A stretch of DNA of 10,340 bases from Methanosarcinales archaeon (GTDB taxonomy: Archaea > Halobacteriota > Methanosarcinia > Methanosarcinales > EX4572-44). Both the position numbers and the translations under genes were made by a program. Under the pieces are notes generated by a model. That model searched no databases and was not told the origin of the DNA. It worked only from the letters and a program-made list of their open reading frames with translations. Location of the stretch: NCBI GenBank assembly GCA_004212095.1, contig RXIJ01000087.1, forward strand, positions 1 to 10,340, written 5' to 3'. Positions 1-5,870 of this stretch are shown piece by piece (position 1 is the first letter of the stretch; each line of letters begins with the position of its first letter).

Positions 1-78
1 AGAAGAATATATGATCCGGAGATATTTCTTAAAGAAGGGATTACCTACCGAAGCATAGGATGGAAAAGAAATTTTTAA
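1..78 (+). CDS. C-terminal tail of an upstream gene, possibly a UDP-glucose/GDP-mannose-type dehydrogenase (partial)
   Basis: The first frame is open from the window edge to a TAA at 76-78 and encodes 25 residues, including RRIYDPEIF and YRSIGWKR. Nucleotide-sugar 6-dehydrogenases of the UDP-glucose/GDP-mannose family often end with a 'DGR(R/N)-x-YDP-x-x-x-x-x-G-x-x-Y-x-x-IG' pattern, and this tail fits it. Only the C-terminus is visible and no catalytic residue is present, so the family call rests on one short motif. The likely promoter of the following aconitase overlaps its last codons, so the two genes would be very tightly packed. Confidence 0.4.
   Translation, partial: RRIYDPEIFLKEGITYRSIGWKRNF
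65..78 (+). promoter_or_regulatory. Candidate BRE/TATA promoter of the aconitase gene
   Basis: AAAAGAAATTTTTAA is purine-rich and then T/A-rich, as expected for an archaeal BRE plus TATA box. Transcription would begin about 26 bp downstream, near position 101. That leaves a short leader containing GGAG (102-105) before the ATG at 116. The element overlaps the stop codon of the preceding gene. It was read by eye, and AT-rich look-alikes are common. Confidence 0.35.
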
Positions 79-115
79 CTTTAATCGAATGTGTAATGTT
101 TGGAGAATAATACTG

Positions 116-532
116 ATGGGATTAAATATTGCAAAGAAAATTATCACAGAGCATCTAGTGGAAGGTGAAATGGAAGCGGGAGAAGAGATTGCAATCAATA
201 TCGATCGCACTTTAACCCAGGATGCAACAGGCACCATGGCGTACCTTCAGTTTGAATCGCTTGGTGTGAAGCGTGTTAAAACCGAGCTTTCCGTAAGCTA
301 TGTCGATCATAACACGCTACAGGCAGGCTTTGAAAATGCAGACGATCACCGATTCCTGCAAAGCTTCGCATCAAAATACGGGATATATTTCTCAAAACCT
401 GGAAACGGCGTATGTCACCAGGTCAACCTCGAAAGGTTCTCAATTCCCGGGAGAACTATTGTTGGCTCGGATAGTCACACACCGACCTCAAAATGCCTAA
501 AATTGTTGGTGTGGAGCTTACCGGAAGCTTGA
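116..532 (+). CDS. Aconitase, N-terminal fragment
   Basis: This 138-residue frame starts at ATG 116, preceded by GGAG at 102-105 with 10-nt spacing. An in-frame ATG at 89 has no ribosome-binding site, and the family begins close to the second Met. Motifs in order are TQDATGTMA (Gln35, substrate-binding Gln of aconitases), YVDHNT (Asp64-His65), GVCHQ, and GSDSHTPTS (Asp119-Ser120-His121), all conserved active-site elements. True homology ends at about residue 125. The last 13 residues, up to the stop at 530-532, are out-of-frame read-through of the segment that encodes PKIVGVELTGSLKP in the next frame. Alone it has no iron-sulfur cysteines and should be inactive. Confidence 0.7.
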   Translation: MGLNIAKKIITEHLVEGEMEAGEEIAINIDRTLTQDATGTMAYLQFESLGVKRVKTELSVSYVDHNTLQAGFENADDHRFLQSFASKYGIYFSKPGNGVCHQVNLERFSIPGRTIVGSDSHTPTSKCLKLLVWSLPEA

Positions 533-1962
533 AGCCATGGGTTGCTGCTAAAGATGTAATTCTCGAATTACTTCGACGGTATACCGTTAAAGGAGGTGTT
601 GGAAAGGTCTTCGAATACTATGGGGAGGGCGTAAAAACACTTTCTGTCCCGGAGCGCGCGACGATTACTAACATGGGTGCGGAACTTGGAGCTACCGCAT
701 CTATCTTCCCTTCAGATAATATCACACGAAAGTTTTTTAAACAGCAGAATCGAATCTCTGACTGGAGTGAATTACAGGCAGATTCCAATGCAGACTATGA
801 TGAAACGATTCATATTGAGCTTGATCTATTGGAACCACTTATAGCAGCACCATCTTCACCAGACAATGTTAAAAAAGTTGCGGATGTCGCAGGTACCAGT
901 GTGCAGCAGGTAATTATTGGCTCCTGCACCAATTCAAGCTACAAAGATTTGATGGTTGCAGCACACGTGTTGAAGCGGCACAAAATACATCCTGATCTGA
1001 GTCTTCACATCACACCCGGTTCAAAACAGGTGATTGAAACCCTTGTTCGGGATGGCGGGTTTGCAGGTATGGTCAGTGCAGGTGCGCGAATTGGAGAACC
1101 GTGTTGTGATGGCTGCATTGGAATGGGCTCGGCACCGGCAACCGATACGGTATCGGTTCGTTCGTTTAATCGAAACTGGAAAGGCAGGAGTGGCACACCG
1201 GATGACAGAGTTTACCTGGCAAGTGTTGAGACCTGCATTGCAGCAGCCGTGCGTGGTGAGCTTACTGACCCAAGAGAACTTGGCATGTATCCGGAAGTAC
1301 CACTGCCCAAACGCTTTGCTATCAACGACTCTATGATACTTCCACCAAACAAGCAGCCAGAAACAGTAAAAATCATCCGTGGACCAAACATTAAGCCACT
1401 ACCGGAAAAACAGCCACTTTCAGAAGAAGTAAGTGGGGAAGTACTCATAAAACTTGCAGATAATATAAGCACTGATGCAATAATTCCGGCAGGAGCCAAA
1501 ATACTGCCGCTTCGAAGCAACATACCAGCTATTAGCGAGTATGTGTTCCACCAGGTAGACCCACTCTTCTCAAAGCGTGCAATAGAAAAAAATGGTGGCT
1601 ACATTGTTGGTGGTGAAAACTATGGACAGGGCTCAAGCAGGGAACACGCAGCACTTGCGCCCATGTATCTCGGGGTAAGTGCGATCATTGCAAAGAGCTT
1701 TGCGCGCATACATCAAGCAAACCTCATCAACTTCGGCATACTGCCTCTTGAATTTGAAAATTCCGAAGACTACACCACGATTGAAGAGGGTACAAGAATA
1801 GTCATCCCAGGCATAATAGATCAGCTCAAAGGGGACACAAACAAGATTAAAGCAGTAATCGACAACATTAAAACTATCACACTTGTACACAACTATTCAC
1901 CACGACAAGAAAAGATACTACTGTCGGGCGGACTATTGAACTACACAAAAATAAGTGGTTGA
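493..1962 (+). CDS. Aconitase, C-terminal fragment with [4Fe-4S] ligands and swivel domain
   Basis: This 489-residue frame covers the rest of the aconitase. It carries GSCTNSSY (Cys145) and CDGC followed by IGMG (Cys205 and Cys208), the three [4Fe-4S] cluster ligands. SFNRN-x-x-GR (Arg227, Arg232) matches the substrate-binding arginines. The swivel domain runs from about residue 313 to the end and has STDAIIPAG and YGQGSSREHAALAP (Ser381-Ser382-Arg383). Intact aconitases interconvert citrate and isocitrate. The nearest ATG (493) lies at the deletion junction with no visible ribosome-binding site, so independent translation is doubtful. The frame overlaps the N-terminal frame by 40 nt. A T7 tract follows the stop. 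An isopropylmalate dehydratase was considered, but the fused small domain and the TQDATGTM start fit the Aquifex-type aconitase better. Confidence 0.8.
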   Translation: MPKIVGVELTGSLKPWVAAKDVILELLRRYTVKGGVGKVFEYYGEGVKTLSVPERATITNMGAELGATASIFPSDNITRKFFKQQNRISDWSELQADSNADYDETIHIELDLLEPLIAAPSSPDNVKKVADVAGTSVQQVIIGSCTNSSYKDLMVAAHVLKRHKIHPDLSLHITPGSKQVIETLVRDGGFAGMVSAGARIGEPCCDGCIGMGSAPATDTVSVRSFNRNWKGRSGTPDDRVYLASVETCIAAAVRGELTDPRELGMYPEVPLPKRFAINDSMILPPNKQPETVKIIRGPNIKPLPEKQPLSEEVSGEVLIKLADNISTDAIIPAGAKILPLRSNIPAISEYVFHQVDPLFSKRAIEKNGGYIVGGENYGQGSSREHAALAPMYLGVSAIIAKSFARIHQANLINFGILPLEFENSEDYTTIEEGTRIVIPGIIDQLKGDTNKIKAVIDNIKTITLVHNYSPRQEKILLSGGLLNYTKISG

Positions 1963-1968
1963 GTGTTA

Positions 1969-1975
1969 TTTTTTT
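1969..1975 (+). terminator. Oligo-T terminator after aconitase
   Basis: A run of seven T starts 6 nt after the aconitase stop codon. Archaeal RNA polymerase terminates at such T tracts without needing a hairpin. Confidence 0.5.
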
Positions 1976-2026
1976 AGTTGCTTGAATAAGTTGTGGGTTT
2001 CAGGATTTTAGCCATAGGATTGTACA

Positions 2027-2077
2027 CTTGATTACTACGTAATCAAGAGTTACTGGTTATTTCTCTCACATTGTGAG
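2027..2077 (+). repeat. Two-hairpin dispersed module, copy A
   Basis: Hairpin 1 has arms CTTGATTAC (2027-2035) and GTAATCAAG (2039-2047) around loop TAC. The linker AGTTACTGGTTATTTCT follows, then a shorter hairpin, CTCACA (2065-2070) / TGTGAG (2072-2077). The linker and hairpin-1 position match the modules at 4969-5029 and 5757-5822. The copy is preceded by TGTACAC, which also precedes the unit at 5063. Confidence 0.6.
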
Positions 2078-2108
2078 CCATGTGTAATTTCATGGTTTTA
2101 ATTTTTAA

Positions 2109-2348
2109 ACGTATAGGAAAGTATAAACGCACCATGTCCTCTTGTTATTGAAATTCGATACATGATTCTGCACAACGAAGTTGTGCAGTTTTTAACGTAT
2201 AGGAAAGTATAAACGCACCATGTCCTCTTGTTATTGAAATTCGATACATGATTCTGCACAACGAAGTTGTGCAGTTTTTAACGTATAGGAAAGTATAAAC
2301 ACAGAACGCTCTCTTGCTGGTTATTTTCTGCACAACGAAGTTGTGCAG
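2109..2348 (+). repeat. 86-bp tandem direct repeat, two full copies and a diverged third
   Basis: Unit 1 spans 2109-2194 and unit 2 spans 2195-2280; by eye they are identical. Unit 3 starts at 2281, matches for about 20 nt (ACGTATAGGAAAGTATAAAC), then diverges and is shortened to 2348. Each unit begins with GGAAAGTATAAAC, which resembles an archaeal BRE/TATA on the plus strand. Each ends with a hairpin of arms CTGCACAAC and GTTGTGCAG around loop GAA, at 2168-2188, 2254-2274 and 2328-2348. In units 1 and 2 the hairpin is followed by five or more T, so it could also act as a terminator for the plus strand. No coding frame explains the repeat. Confidence 0.8.
2314..2348 (+). repeat. Partial hairpin module, copy D
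   Basis: TTGCTGGTTATTTT followed by the CTGCACAAC/GTTGTGCAG hairpin (2328-2348) matches the linker plus hairpin 2 of the dispersed module, without hairpin 1. It forms the diverged end of the 86-bp array, which suggests that the array and the dispersed module share an origin or recombined here. Confidence 0.5.
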
Positions 2349-2357
2349 ATCTTATGG

Positions 2358-2369
2358 TTCGAGCTCGAA
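2358..2369. other. 12-bp perfect palindrome downstream of tpiA
   Basis: TTCGAGCTCGAA lies 10 bp beyond the tpiA stop codon. It could be a protein-binding site or a transcript-end structure, or simply chance. Confidence 0.35.
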
Positions 2370-2379
2370 ACACGTACAA

Positions 2380-3054
2380 TCAAATTAGCTTTATTAGATC
2401 TTGCATGGCTGCTCTTGGGTCTTTTGCTTTTATGATGCCTGACGCAAGCAGCACTCCTTCACTACCAAGTTCAATAGCTGCTTTGAGATCTTCGCCTTTA
2501 CTTATTCCAGCGCCACAAAGTACCCGGACACCGGGTGATATTTGCTTGACTGCTTTCACTGAGTCAGTTATGATTCCAGGGTCTGCTTTTGATACTGGTA
2601 TTCCACTTCCAATCAGTTGTGGTGGCTCTATTGCTACAAAATCTGGGCCAAGTGATGCACAGGCAGCAGTGGTGTTGACGTTATTAGTGCAGAGTATTGT
2701 TATAAGCTCCAACTCATGCGATTTTTGCACAGCTAAATCAATATCTGCAATGTTTAGACGTCTCTCTGAGTGATTTATGATGCTGCCGGCAGAACCACTC
2801 CCTTTCAGTGCTTCTGCTGTGATGTGTCCGGTAAAACTTCCGGCACCTGCACCATCAACATGTTGACTGAATACCGGGATGTTTACACTGCTTGCTACAC
2901 GATATATATCAGGTATCTGTGGCGCTACCACAATGTCAATACCTTGTGCTGCAATTTCTTCACATATCTTTGCCATCTCAACTGCCTTTTCTCCAACAGC
3001 TTGTGAGTAAGTTTTGAAATTTAATACGATTACCGGGTTTTCTAACTTTACCAT
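2380..3054 (-). CDS. tpiA: Triosephosphate isomerase, archaeal short type
   Basis: This 224-residue cytoplasmic enzyme interconverts dihydroxyacetone phosphate and glyceraldehyde 3-phosphate in glycolysis and gluconeogenesis. Its length matches the archaeal form, shorter than the roughly 250-residue bacterial and eukaryotic enzymes. Visible active-site elements are NFK (Asn12, Lys14), the catalytic His95 in NHSERR, and the catalytic Glu143 in AIEPPQLIGSG, which also begins loop 6. The phosphate-binding CGAGISKGED is at 180-189 and GVLLASGI is near the C-terminus. ATG 3054 is preceded by GGTGAT (3058-3063), a perfect match to the archaeal anti-Shine-Dalgarno, and by a TATA box at 3101-3107, so it is probably transcribed alone. 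No defects are visible, in contrast to several neighbours. Confidence 0.96.
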   Translation of the reverse strand: MVKLENPVIVLNFKTYSQAVGEKAVEMAKICEEIAAQGIDIVVAPQIPDIYRVASSVNIPVFSQHVDGAGAGSFTGHITAEALKGSGSAGSIINHSERRLNIADIDLAVQKSHELELITILCTNNVNTTAACASLGPDFVAIEPPQLIGSGIPVSKADPGIITDSVKAVKQISPGVRVLCGAGISKGEDLKAAIELGSEGVLLASGIIKAKDPRAAMQDLIKLI

Positions 3055-3100
3055 GTTATCACCATTTTAATCAGTAGTGATTTTGTTTAGGCATATTATA

Positions 3101-3113
3101 CTATAAACTTTTC
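3101..3113 (-). promoter_or_regulatory. BRE/TATA promoter of tpiA
   Basis: On the minus strand the sequence reads GAAAAGTTTATAG, a good archaeal BRE followed by a TATA box. Transcription would begin near 3078, giving a leader of about 24 nt with the GGTGAT ribosome-binding site just before the start codon. Confidence 0.6.
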
Positions 3114-3424
3114 TATAACTCGAATTTCATTGAAGCTTTGCATACAGTGACTTTCCACATAAAAGTAAGATGTTTTAACACACCACTTTTTATCATATCC
3201 AGGCATCCCATAATGAATAACCTGACCAAAATGCGAGACTCGATGGTGAAGCCCCACTTTGACAATTCTTTAATCTTTTGATTTCCTTCTTCGCAGCTTT
3301 CTATTCCAAAACATAAAGAACTAAAGAGAGGTACACTCAGGAATCTGATTAAAGATGCCGGACTTAACCATTTGTGGAATTTGTTGAGTTGTTGTGATGA
3401 AAAGGTTGGATAAGCTCTGTTCAC
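3113..3424 (-). CDS. Hypothetical ORF between the LeuA-family gene and tpiA
   Basis: This 103-codon frame starts at GTG 3424, which overlaps the stop of the LeuA-family gene as GTGA, a layout compatible with translational coupling. It ends inside the tpiA promoter. The product has several cysteines (SLCFGIESCEEG, IMGCLDM, VTVCKASM) and no recognisable domain, signal peptide or convincing membrane segment. A second minus-strand frame covers the distal half, so coding potential is ambiguous. It may be a small real gene, a decayed remnant, or noise in the roughly 300-bp spacer. Confidence 0.25.
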   Translation of the reverse strand: MNRAYPTFSSQQLNKFHKWLSPASLIRFLSVPLFSSLCFGIESCEEGNQKIKELSKWGFTIESRILVRLFIMGCLDMIKSGVLKHLTFMWKVTVCKASMKFEL

Positions 3425-4944
3425 CGGTCAATAGAAAGCAAACGATTGATGCCTGTTACAAAAGCTTCCACTGACGCCATCACAATGTCTTCGCGTGCAG
3501 CCCTTGCAGTTATTATCCTTCCATTTTCATCTTCCACACCGATAATAACCTCTGCAAGAGCATCAGACCCTCCTGAAATAGCAGCTATCTTGAAATCTCT
3601 TATCTTCACCTTGAACCGCTCACCAAGCATACTTTCAAGAGTGCCAAGTGCTGCATCCACAGGACCTACACCCGTATTCGCTTCAATATGTTCCTCCCCA
3701 TCTATAATCGCTTTAACCGCTGCTGTCGGTGTGATGATGTTTCCTGTCATAACAGATACCTCTTTTAACGTTATTGCCTGCTCCCTTTTCGAGCCTTTTC
3801 CCATGATCGTATCTGCCACAGCAAAAAGGTCTGAATCCGTCACATTCTTGCCTTTATTGGCAATGTTTTTAATGCGTAAGATTATTTCTTTTAATTGTTC
3901 CTCGGTTGGACGTATTCCTGCATTTTTCAGTGTCTGGTCTACTGCATGCCTGCCTGCATGTTTACCAAGCACGATTCTCCGTTTCTGTCCAACCATTTCA
4001 GGCGTCATAATGCCGGGTTCAAAGGTGTCTGACTGCATAAGTACACCATGTGTGTGTATGCCAGATTCATGTGCAAACGCATTCTCGCCAACAACTGGCA
4101 TAGTGATTGGTATCTTAACACCAGTGAAACCCTCGACCATCTTTGAAGTTTCAAACAGGTATTCAGTATTAATGCTTGTTCTGACATCGTACATGCACTG
4201 AAGGCTCATCACCACCTGCGATAGATCTGCATTGCCTGCACGCTCCCCTAGTCCATTGACTGTCACCTGCACCTGCGAGGCCCCTGCTTCGCATGCCGCA
4301 AGGCTGTTGGCTGATGCAAGACCAAAATCATTATGGCAGTGAACATCAAGCGGTGTGTGAAGTTCACTGCGCAGACTTCTTATCAATTGGAACATTTCAG
4401 ATGGTACAATCACACCCACGGTATCTGGTACATTTATAATATCACATCCAACAGACTCAACTTCAGTAGATATTCTTTTAAGGTAAGAGGGCTCTGTTCT
4501 TGTGGCATCCATTGCCGAGAACATGCATTTAACCCCGTGGTCCTTAATGTATTGTACTGCTTCAACTGCCATCTCACACACCTCATCCTGCGATTTCTTG
4601 ATTGTGTAAATTCGTTGAACATCAGAGGTGGATACAAAGGTGTGTACCATATCCACATCACAGCGAATGCATGCATCAATGTCATCTTTAATTACCCTGG
4701 CAAGCCCACATATATCCGCACCCGGGTTTGAAGCAGTTATTTGTTTTATCGCTTTCATTTCCCACCCGGACGATGACGGAAATCCTGCCTCGATCACATT
4801 TACCCCAAGCTTATCTAATTGCTCTGCTATGCGAAGTTTTTCTTCAATCGTAAGAGAAACTCCAGGCGTCTGTTCCCCGTCCCTGAGAGTTGTATCAAAA
4901 ATGTTGATGTTTCTTCGTTTTAATGATTGATTAAAGTAAAATAT
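3421..4944 (-). CDS. leuA: 2-Isopropylmalate synthase / (R)-citramalate synthase family; no canonical start codon
   Basis: This enzyme condenses acetyl-CoA with a 2-oxoacid (2-oxoisovalerate for LeuA, pyruvate for CimA) in leucine or isoleucine synthesis. Read from 4944 it has 507 residues. The DRE-TIM barrel has DTTLRDGEQTPG (17-28), VIEAGFP (50-56), HCHNDFG (202-208), NGLGERAGN (230-238) and HESGIHTHG (292-300). The C-terminal LeuA-type allosteric domain, from about 390, has TPTAAVKAI and GVGPVDAA. That domain argues against AksA-type homocitrate synthase. LeuA is preferred over CimA because of the DKLGVNVIEAGFP segment, but this is not decisive. The first canonical in-frame start, GTG 4797, would remove the catalytic DTTLRD motif. 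The frame continues upstream without stops to a strong GGAGGG (4948-4953), after which the only plausible initiator is ATA at 4942-4944. Confidence 0.85.
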   Translation of the reverse strand: MFYFNQSLKRRNINIFDTTLRDGEQTPGVSLTIEEKLRIAEQLDKLGVNVIEAGFPSSSGWEMKAIKQITASNPGADICGLARVIKDDIDACIRCDVDMVHTFVSTSDVQRIYTIKKSQDEVCEMAVEAVQYIKDHGVKCMFSAMDATRTEPSYLKRISTEVESVGCDIINVPDTVGVIVPSEMFQLIRSLRSELHTPLDVHCHNDFGLASANSLAACEAGASQVQVTVNGLGERAGNADLSQVVMSLQCMYDVRTSINTEYLFETSKMVEGFTGVKIPITMPVVGENAFAHESGIHTHGVLMQSDTFEPGIMTPEMVGQKRRIVLGKHAGRHAVDQTLKNAGIRPTEEQLKEIILRIKNIANKGKNVTDSDLFAVADTIMGKGSKREQAITLKEVSVMTGNIITPTAAVKAIIDGEEHIEANTGVGPVDAALGTLESMLGERFKVKIRDFKIAAISGGSDALAEVIIGVEDENGRIITARAAREDIVMASVEAFVTGINRLLSIDR

Positions 4945-4947
4945 TAT

Positions 4948-4953
4948 CCCTCC
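4948..4953 (-). promoter_or_regulatory. Strong ribosome-binding site of the LeuA-family gene
   Basis: On the minus strand AAGGAGGGATAATA places GGAGG four nt before ATA 4944-4942. This is the right place for an initiator, and the frame from here encodes YFNQSLKRRNINIFDTTLRD, typical of the family N-terminus. It supports starting the gene here rather than at GTG 4797. Confidence 0.6.
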
Positions 4954-4968
4954 TTGATTACTGTCGCA

Positions 4969-5029
4969 CTCTATTGCTAGCGCAATCGAGAATTACTGGT
5001 TATACTTTCTGCAAAGCGCAGCTTTGCAG
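4969..5029 (+). repeat. Two-hairpin dispersed module, copy E
   Basis: Hairpin 1 pairs ATTGC (4973-4977) with GCAAT (4982-4986), flanked by CTC/GAG (4969-4971 and 4988-4990). The linker AATTACTGGTTATACTTT follows, then hairpin 2 with arms CTGCAAAGC (5009-5017) and GCTTTGCAG (5021-5029) around loop GCA. Compared with the CTGCACAAC hairpin, two arm positions change, and both are matched by changes on the opposite arm, so pairing is kept. Confidence 0.7.
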
Positions 5030-5138
5030 TGCTTCTTGCAATTAAGAGTTATTTCTGTACACATCGAGAATTACTGGTTACTTTCTGCAAAGCGCAGCTT
5101 TGCAGTGCTTCTTGCAATTAAGAGTTATTTCTGTACAC
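4985..5138 (+). repeat. Tandem direct repeat of 78 and 76 bp upstream of the LeuA-family gene
   Basis: Unit 1 is 4985-5062 and unit 2 is 5063-5138. Each starts ATCGAGAATTACTGGTTA, contains the CTGCAAAGC/GCTTTGCAG hairpin (5009-5029 and 5085-5105), and ends TTATTTCTGTACAC. The only difference seen is two extra bases (TA) in unit 1 after GGTTA. The array lies just upstream of the LeuA-family ribosome-binding site, so it is either in its leader or across its promoter. Confidence 0.8.
4998..5008 (-). promoter_or_regulatory. Candidate TATA box of the LeuA-family gene within repeat unit 1
   Basis: On the minus strand this reads AAAGTATAACC, like the AAAGTATAAC before the rimI-like gene. Transcription would start near 4975 and give a leader of about 30 nt ending in GGAGGG. 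Repeat unit 2 lacks the two bases that make the TATA-like core. An alternative BRE/TATA, AAAAGATTTATG on the minus strand (5170-5181), would instead give a leader of about 200 nt containing both hairpin repeats. Confidence 0.35.
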
Positions 5139-5149
5139 AGAGTGTGCAG
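5131..5149. repeat. Hairpin related to the repeat family
   Basis: Arms CTGTACAC (5131-5138) and GTGTGCAG (5142-5149) enclose loop AGA and pair fully with one G-U wobble. The 8-bp arm with 3-nt loop and the CTG...CAG ends resemble the other hairpins. The left arm is the end of the preceding tandem unit. The remaining spacer to 5234 shows no gene. Confidence 0.5.
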
Positions 5150-5234
5150 TAAATAGAGATATGATAAGACATAAATCTTTTGTTTGGAACTTTGAAACAA
5201 AGCTGTGATAGAACGTTGTAAAAACAGATACGGT

Positions 5235-5678
5235 TTAATATAATATTTTTTTCATTATTACAGCGTTTTCACCATCGCTGTAGTAACTTGGTTGTGCGCC
5301 AATTGATACAAATCCATGTTTTTTGTAGAAACTGTAAGCAGAATAATTACTTTCCCGAACTTCAAGATATATTTCATTTATTTTTTTGCTCTTGAACGTA
5401 CACGCGATGGCATTTAGTAATATACTTCCAATATTTTTTTTCTGGTAATTTCTATGCACTGCTATCGAGAAAACCTTACCAATACCATTGAACTCAATAC
5501 CGACTATAAATCCAACAATCTCTACTTGCCATTCTGCTACCAGAAATGTGTCTGCATTCAGCTCATAAAATTGCATGTAGAGGTCAGGGCGATGCTCATT
5601 GAATGCTTGGTATTCGATATCTAATACCTTCTGGAAGTCACGTGGCCTGAAGTTTCTTATGGTAATTACATCTGTCAT
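5235..5678 (-). CDS. rimI: GNAT-family N-acetyltransferase, RimI/N-alpha-acetyltransferase-like
   Basis: This 147-residue protein spans one GNAT domain, the usual size for RimI-like enzymes that transfer acetyl from acetyl-CoA to protein N-termini; archaeal members act broadly on nascent proteins. The N-terminal ITIRNFRPRDFQKVLDIE is the typical first strand and helix. The acetyl-CoA site is HRNYQKKNIGSILL (residues 75-88), with Gln79 and Gly84 in the Q/R-x-x-G-x-G/A position, although the final G/A is Ser85. IYLEVRESNYSAYSFYKKHGF (103-123) is the RimI-type motif B with its conserved Asn and Tyr. ATG 5678 has a weak AGGA about 7 nt upstream. The gene stands alone between two hairpin-repeat spacers. 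The substrate cannot be read from sequence, so the symbol is tentative. Confidence 0.85.
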   Translation of the reverse strand: MTDVITIRNFRPRDFQKVLDIEYQAFNEHRPDLYMQFYELNADTFLVAEWQVEIVGFIVGIEFNGIGKVFSIAVHRNYQKKNIGSILLNAIACTFKSKKINEIYLEVRESNYSAYSFYKKHGFVSIGAQPSYYSDGENAVIMKKILY

Positions 5679-5696
5679 AAAATCCTGGTTTGAAAT

Positions 5697-5726
5697 CTAC
5701 TGCTGCAGTAGGTGTTATACTTTGTG
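5697..5726 (-). promoter_or_regulatory. Candidate promoter with operator-like palindrome before the rimI-like gene
   Basis: On the minus strand ACAAAGTATAACA (5714-5726) resembles a BRE/TATA, predicting initiation near 5691. Between it and the start codon lies a palindrome with arms CTACTG (5697-5702) and CAGTAG (5706-5711). Its position between the TATA box and the start site would suit a repressor operator, but no regulator is known. Confidence 0.35.
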
Positions 5727-5756
5727 GGCGAGTAACTGCACTGCACAACTTCTGCA

Positions 5757-5822
5757 CTGCACAACTTAGTTGTGCAGAAAATAACAGGTAGCTTTTAATT
5801 CTCGAGTGCGTTAGCAATCGAG
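5757..5822 (-). repeat. Two-hairpin dispersed module, inverted copy G
   Basis: Read on the minus strand, hairpin 1 is at 5801-5822: arms CTCGATTGC and GCACTCGAG around TAAC, with one mismatch. The linker AATTAAAAGCTACCTGTTATTTT follows, then hairpin 2 at 5757-5777: arms CTGCACAAC and GTTGTGCAG around TAA. This is the order seen at 4969-5029, in opposite orientation. A half arm is duplicated next to it (ACTGCACAACTT occurs twice between 5739 and 5768). Confidence 0.65.
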
Positions 5823-5870
5823 TGCAACAAAACATAATAATAGCATTTCTCTCGTCAAGACAGTTGTTAC

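Larger units (their letters stand above)
116..1962 (+). pseudogene. Aconitate hydratase (Aquifex-type, fused large and swivel domains), broken by an internal deletion and frameshift
   Basis: Two overlapping frames together give almost the whole of a single-chain aconitase of about 640-650 residues. The N-terminal frame runs correctly to SDSHTPTS and is then out of frame. The next frame resumes the family sequence at MPKIVGVELTG. From the family pattern, the stretch normally between them (a Gly-rich loop and helix, GGxGxLAxGxGGxD, then an 'AGxPxYL' strand, about 25-30 residues) is missing. The deletion junction is near 486-492 and is not a multiple of three. The active site is therefore split: Gln, Asp-His and Asp-Ser-His residues are on the first piece, and the [4Fe-4S] cysteines, Arg pair and swivel Ser-Arg are on the second. 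Both halves otherwise look well conserved, so the break is recent or an assembly error. Confidence 0.8.

Noticed and set aside
493..1962. Separate stand-alone enzyme rather than half of the aconitase
   Set aside because: It lacks the Asp-His and Asp-Ser-His active-site elements, which lie in the preceding frame, and its ATG is at the deletion junction without a ribosome-binding site.
2109..2348. CRISPR array
   Set aside because: The units are contiguous 86-bp direct repeats without unique spacers, there are fewer than three full copies, and no cas genes are present.
2351..2370. tRNA T-arm suggested by GGTTCGAGCTC
   Set aside because: No acceptor, D-arm or anticodon arm can be drawn around it; it is a simple palindrome.
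3113..3424. Remnant of a proline dehydrogenase N-terminus
   Set aside because: The segment FGIESCEEGNQKIKELSKWG has a faint resemblance, but no catalytic or FAD-binding motif follows and the similarity is too weak to call.
3446..4201. Long plus-strand open frame opposite the LeuA-family gene
   Set aside because: It is the antisense shadow of a strongly conserved coding region and has no family motif of its own.
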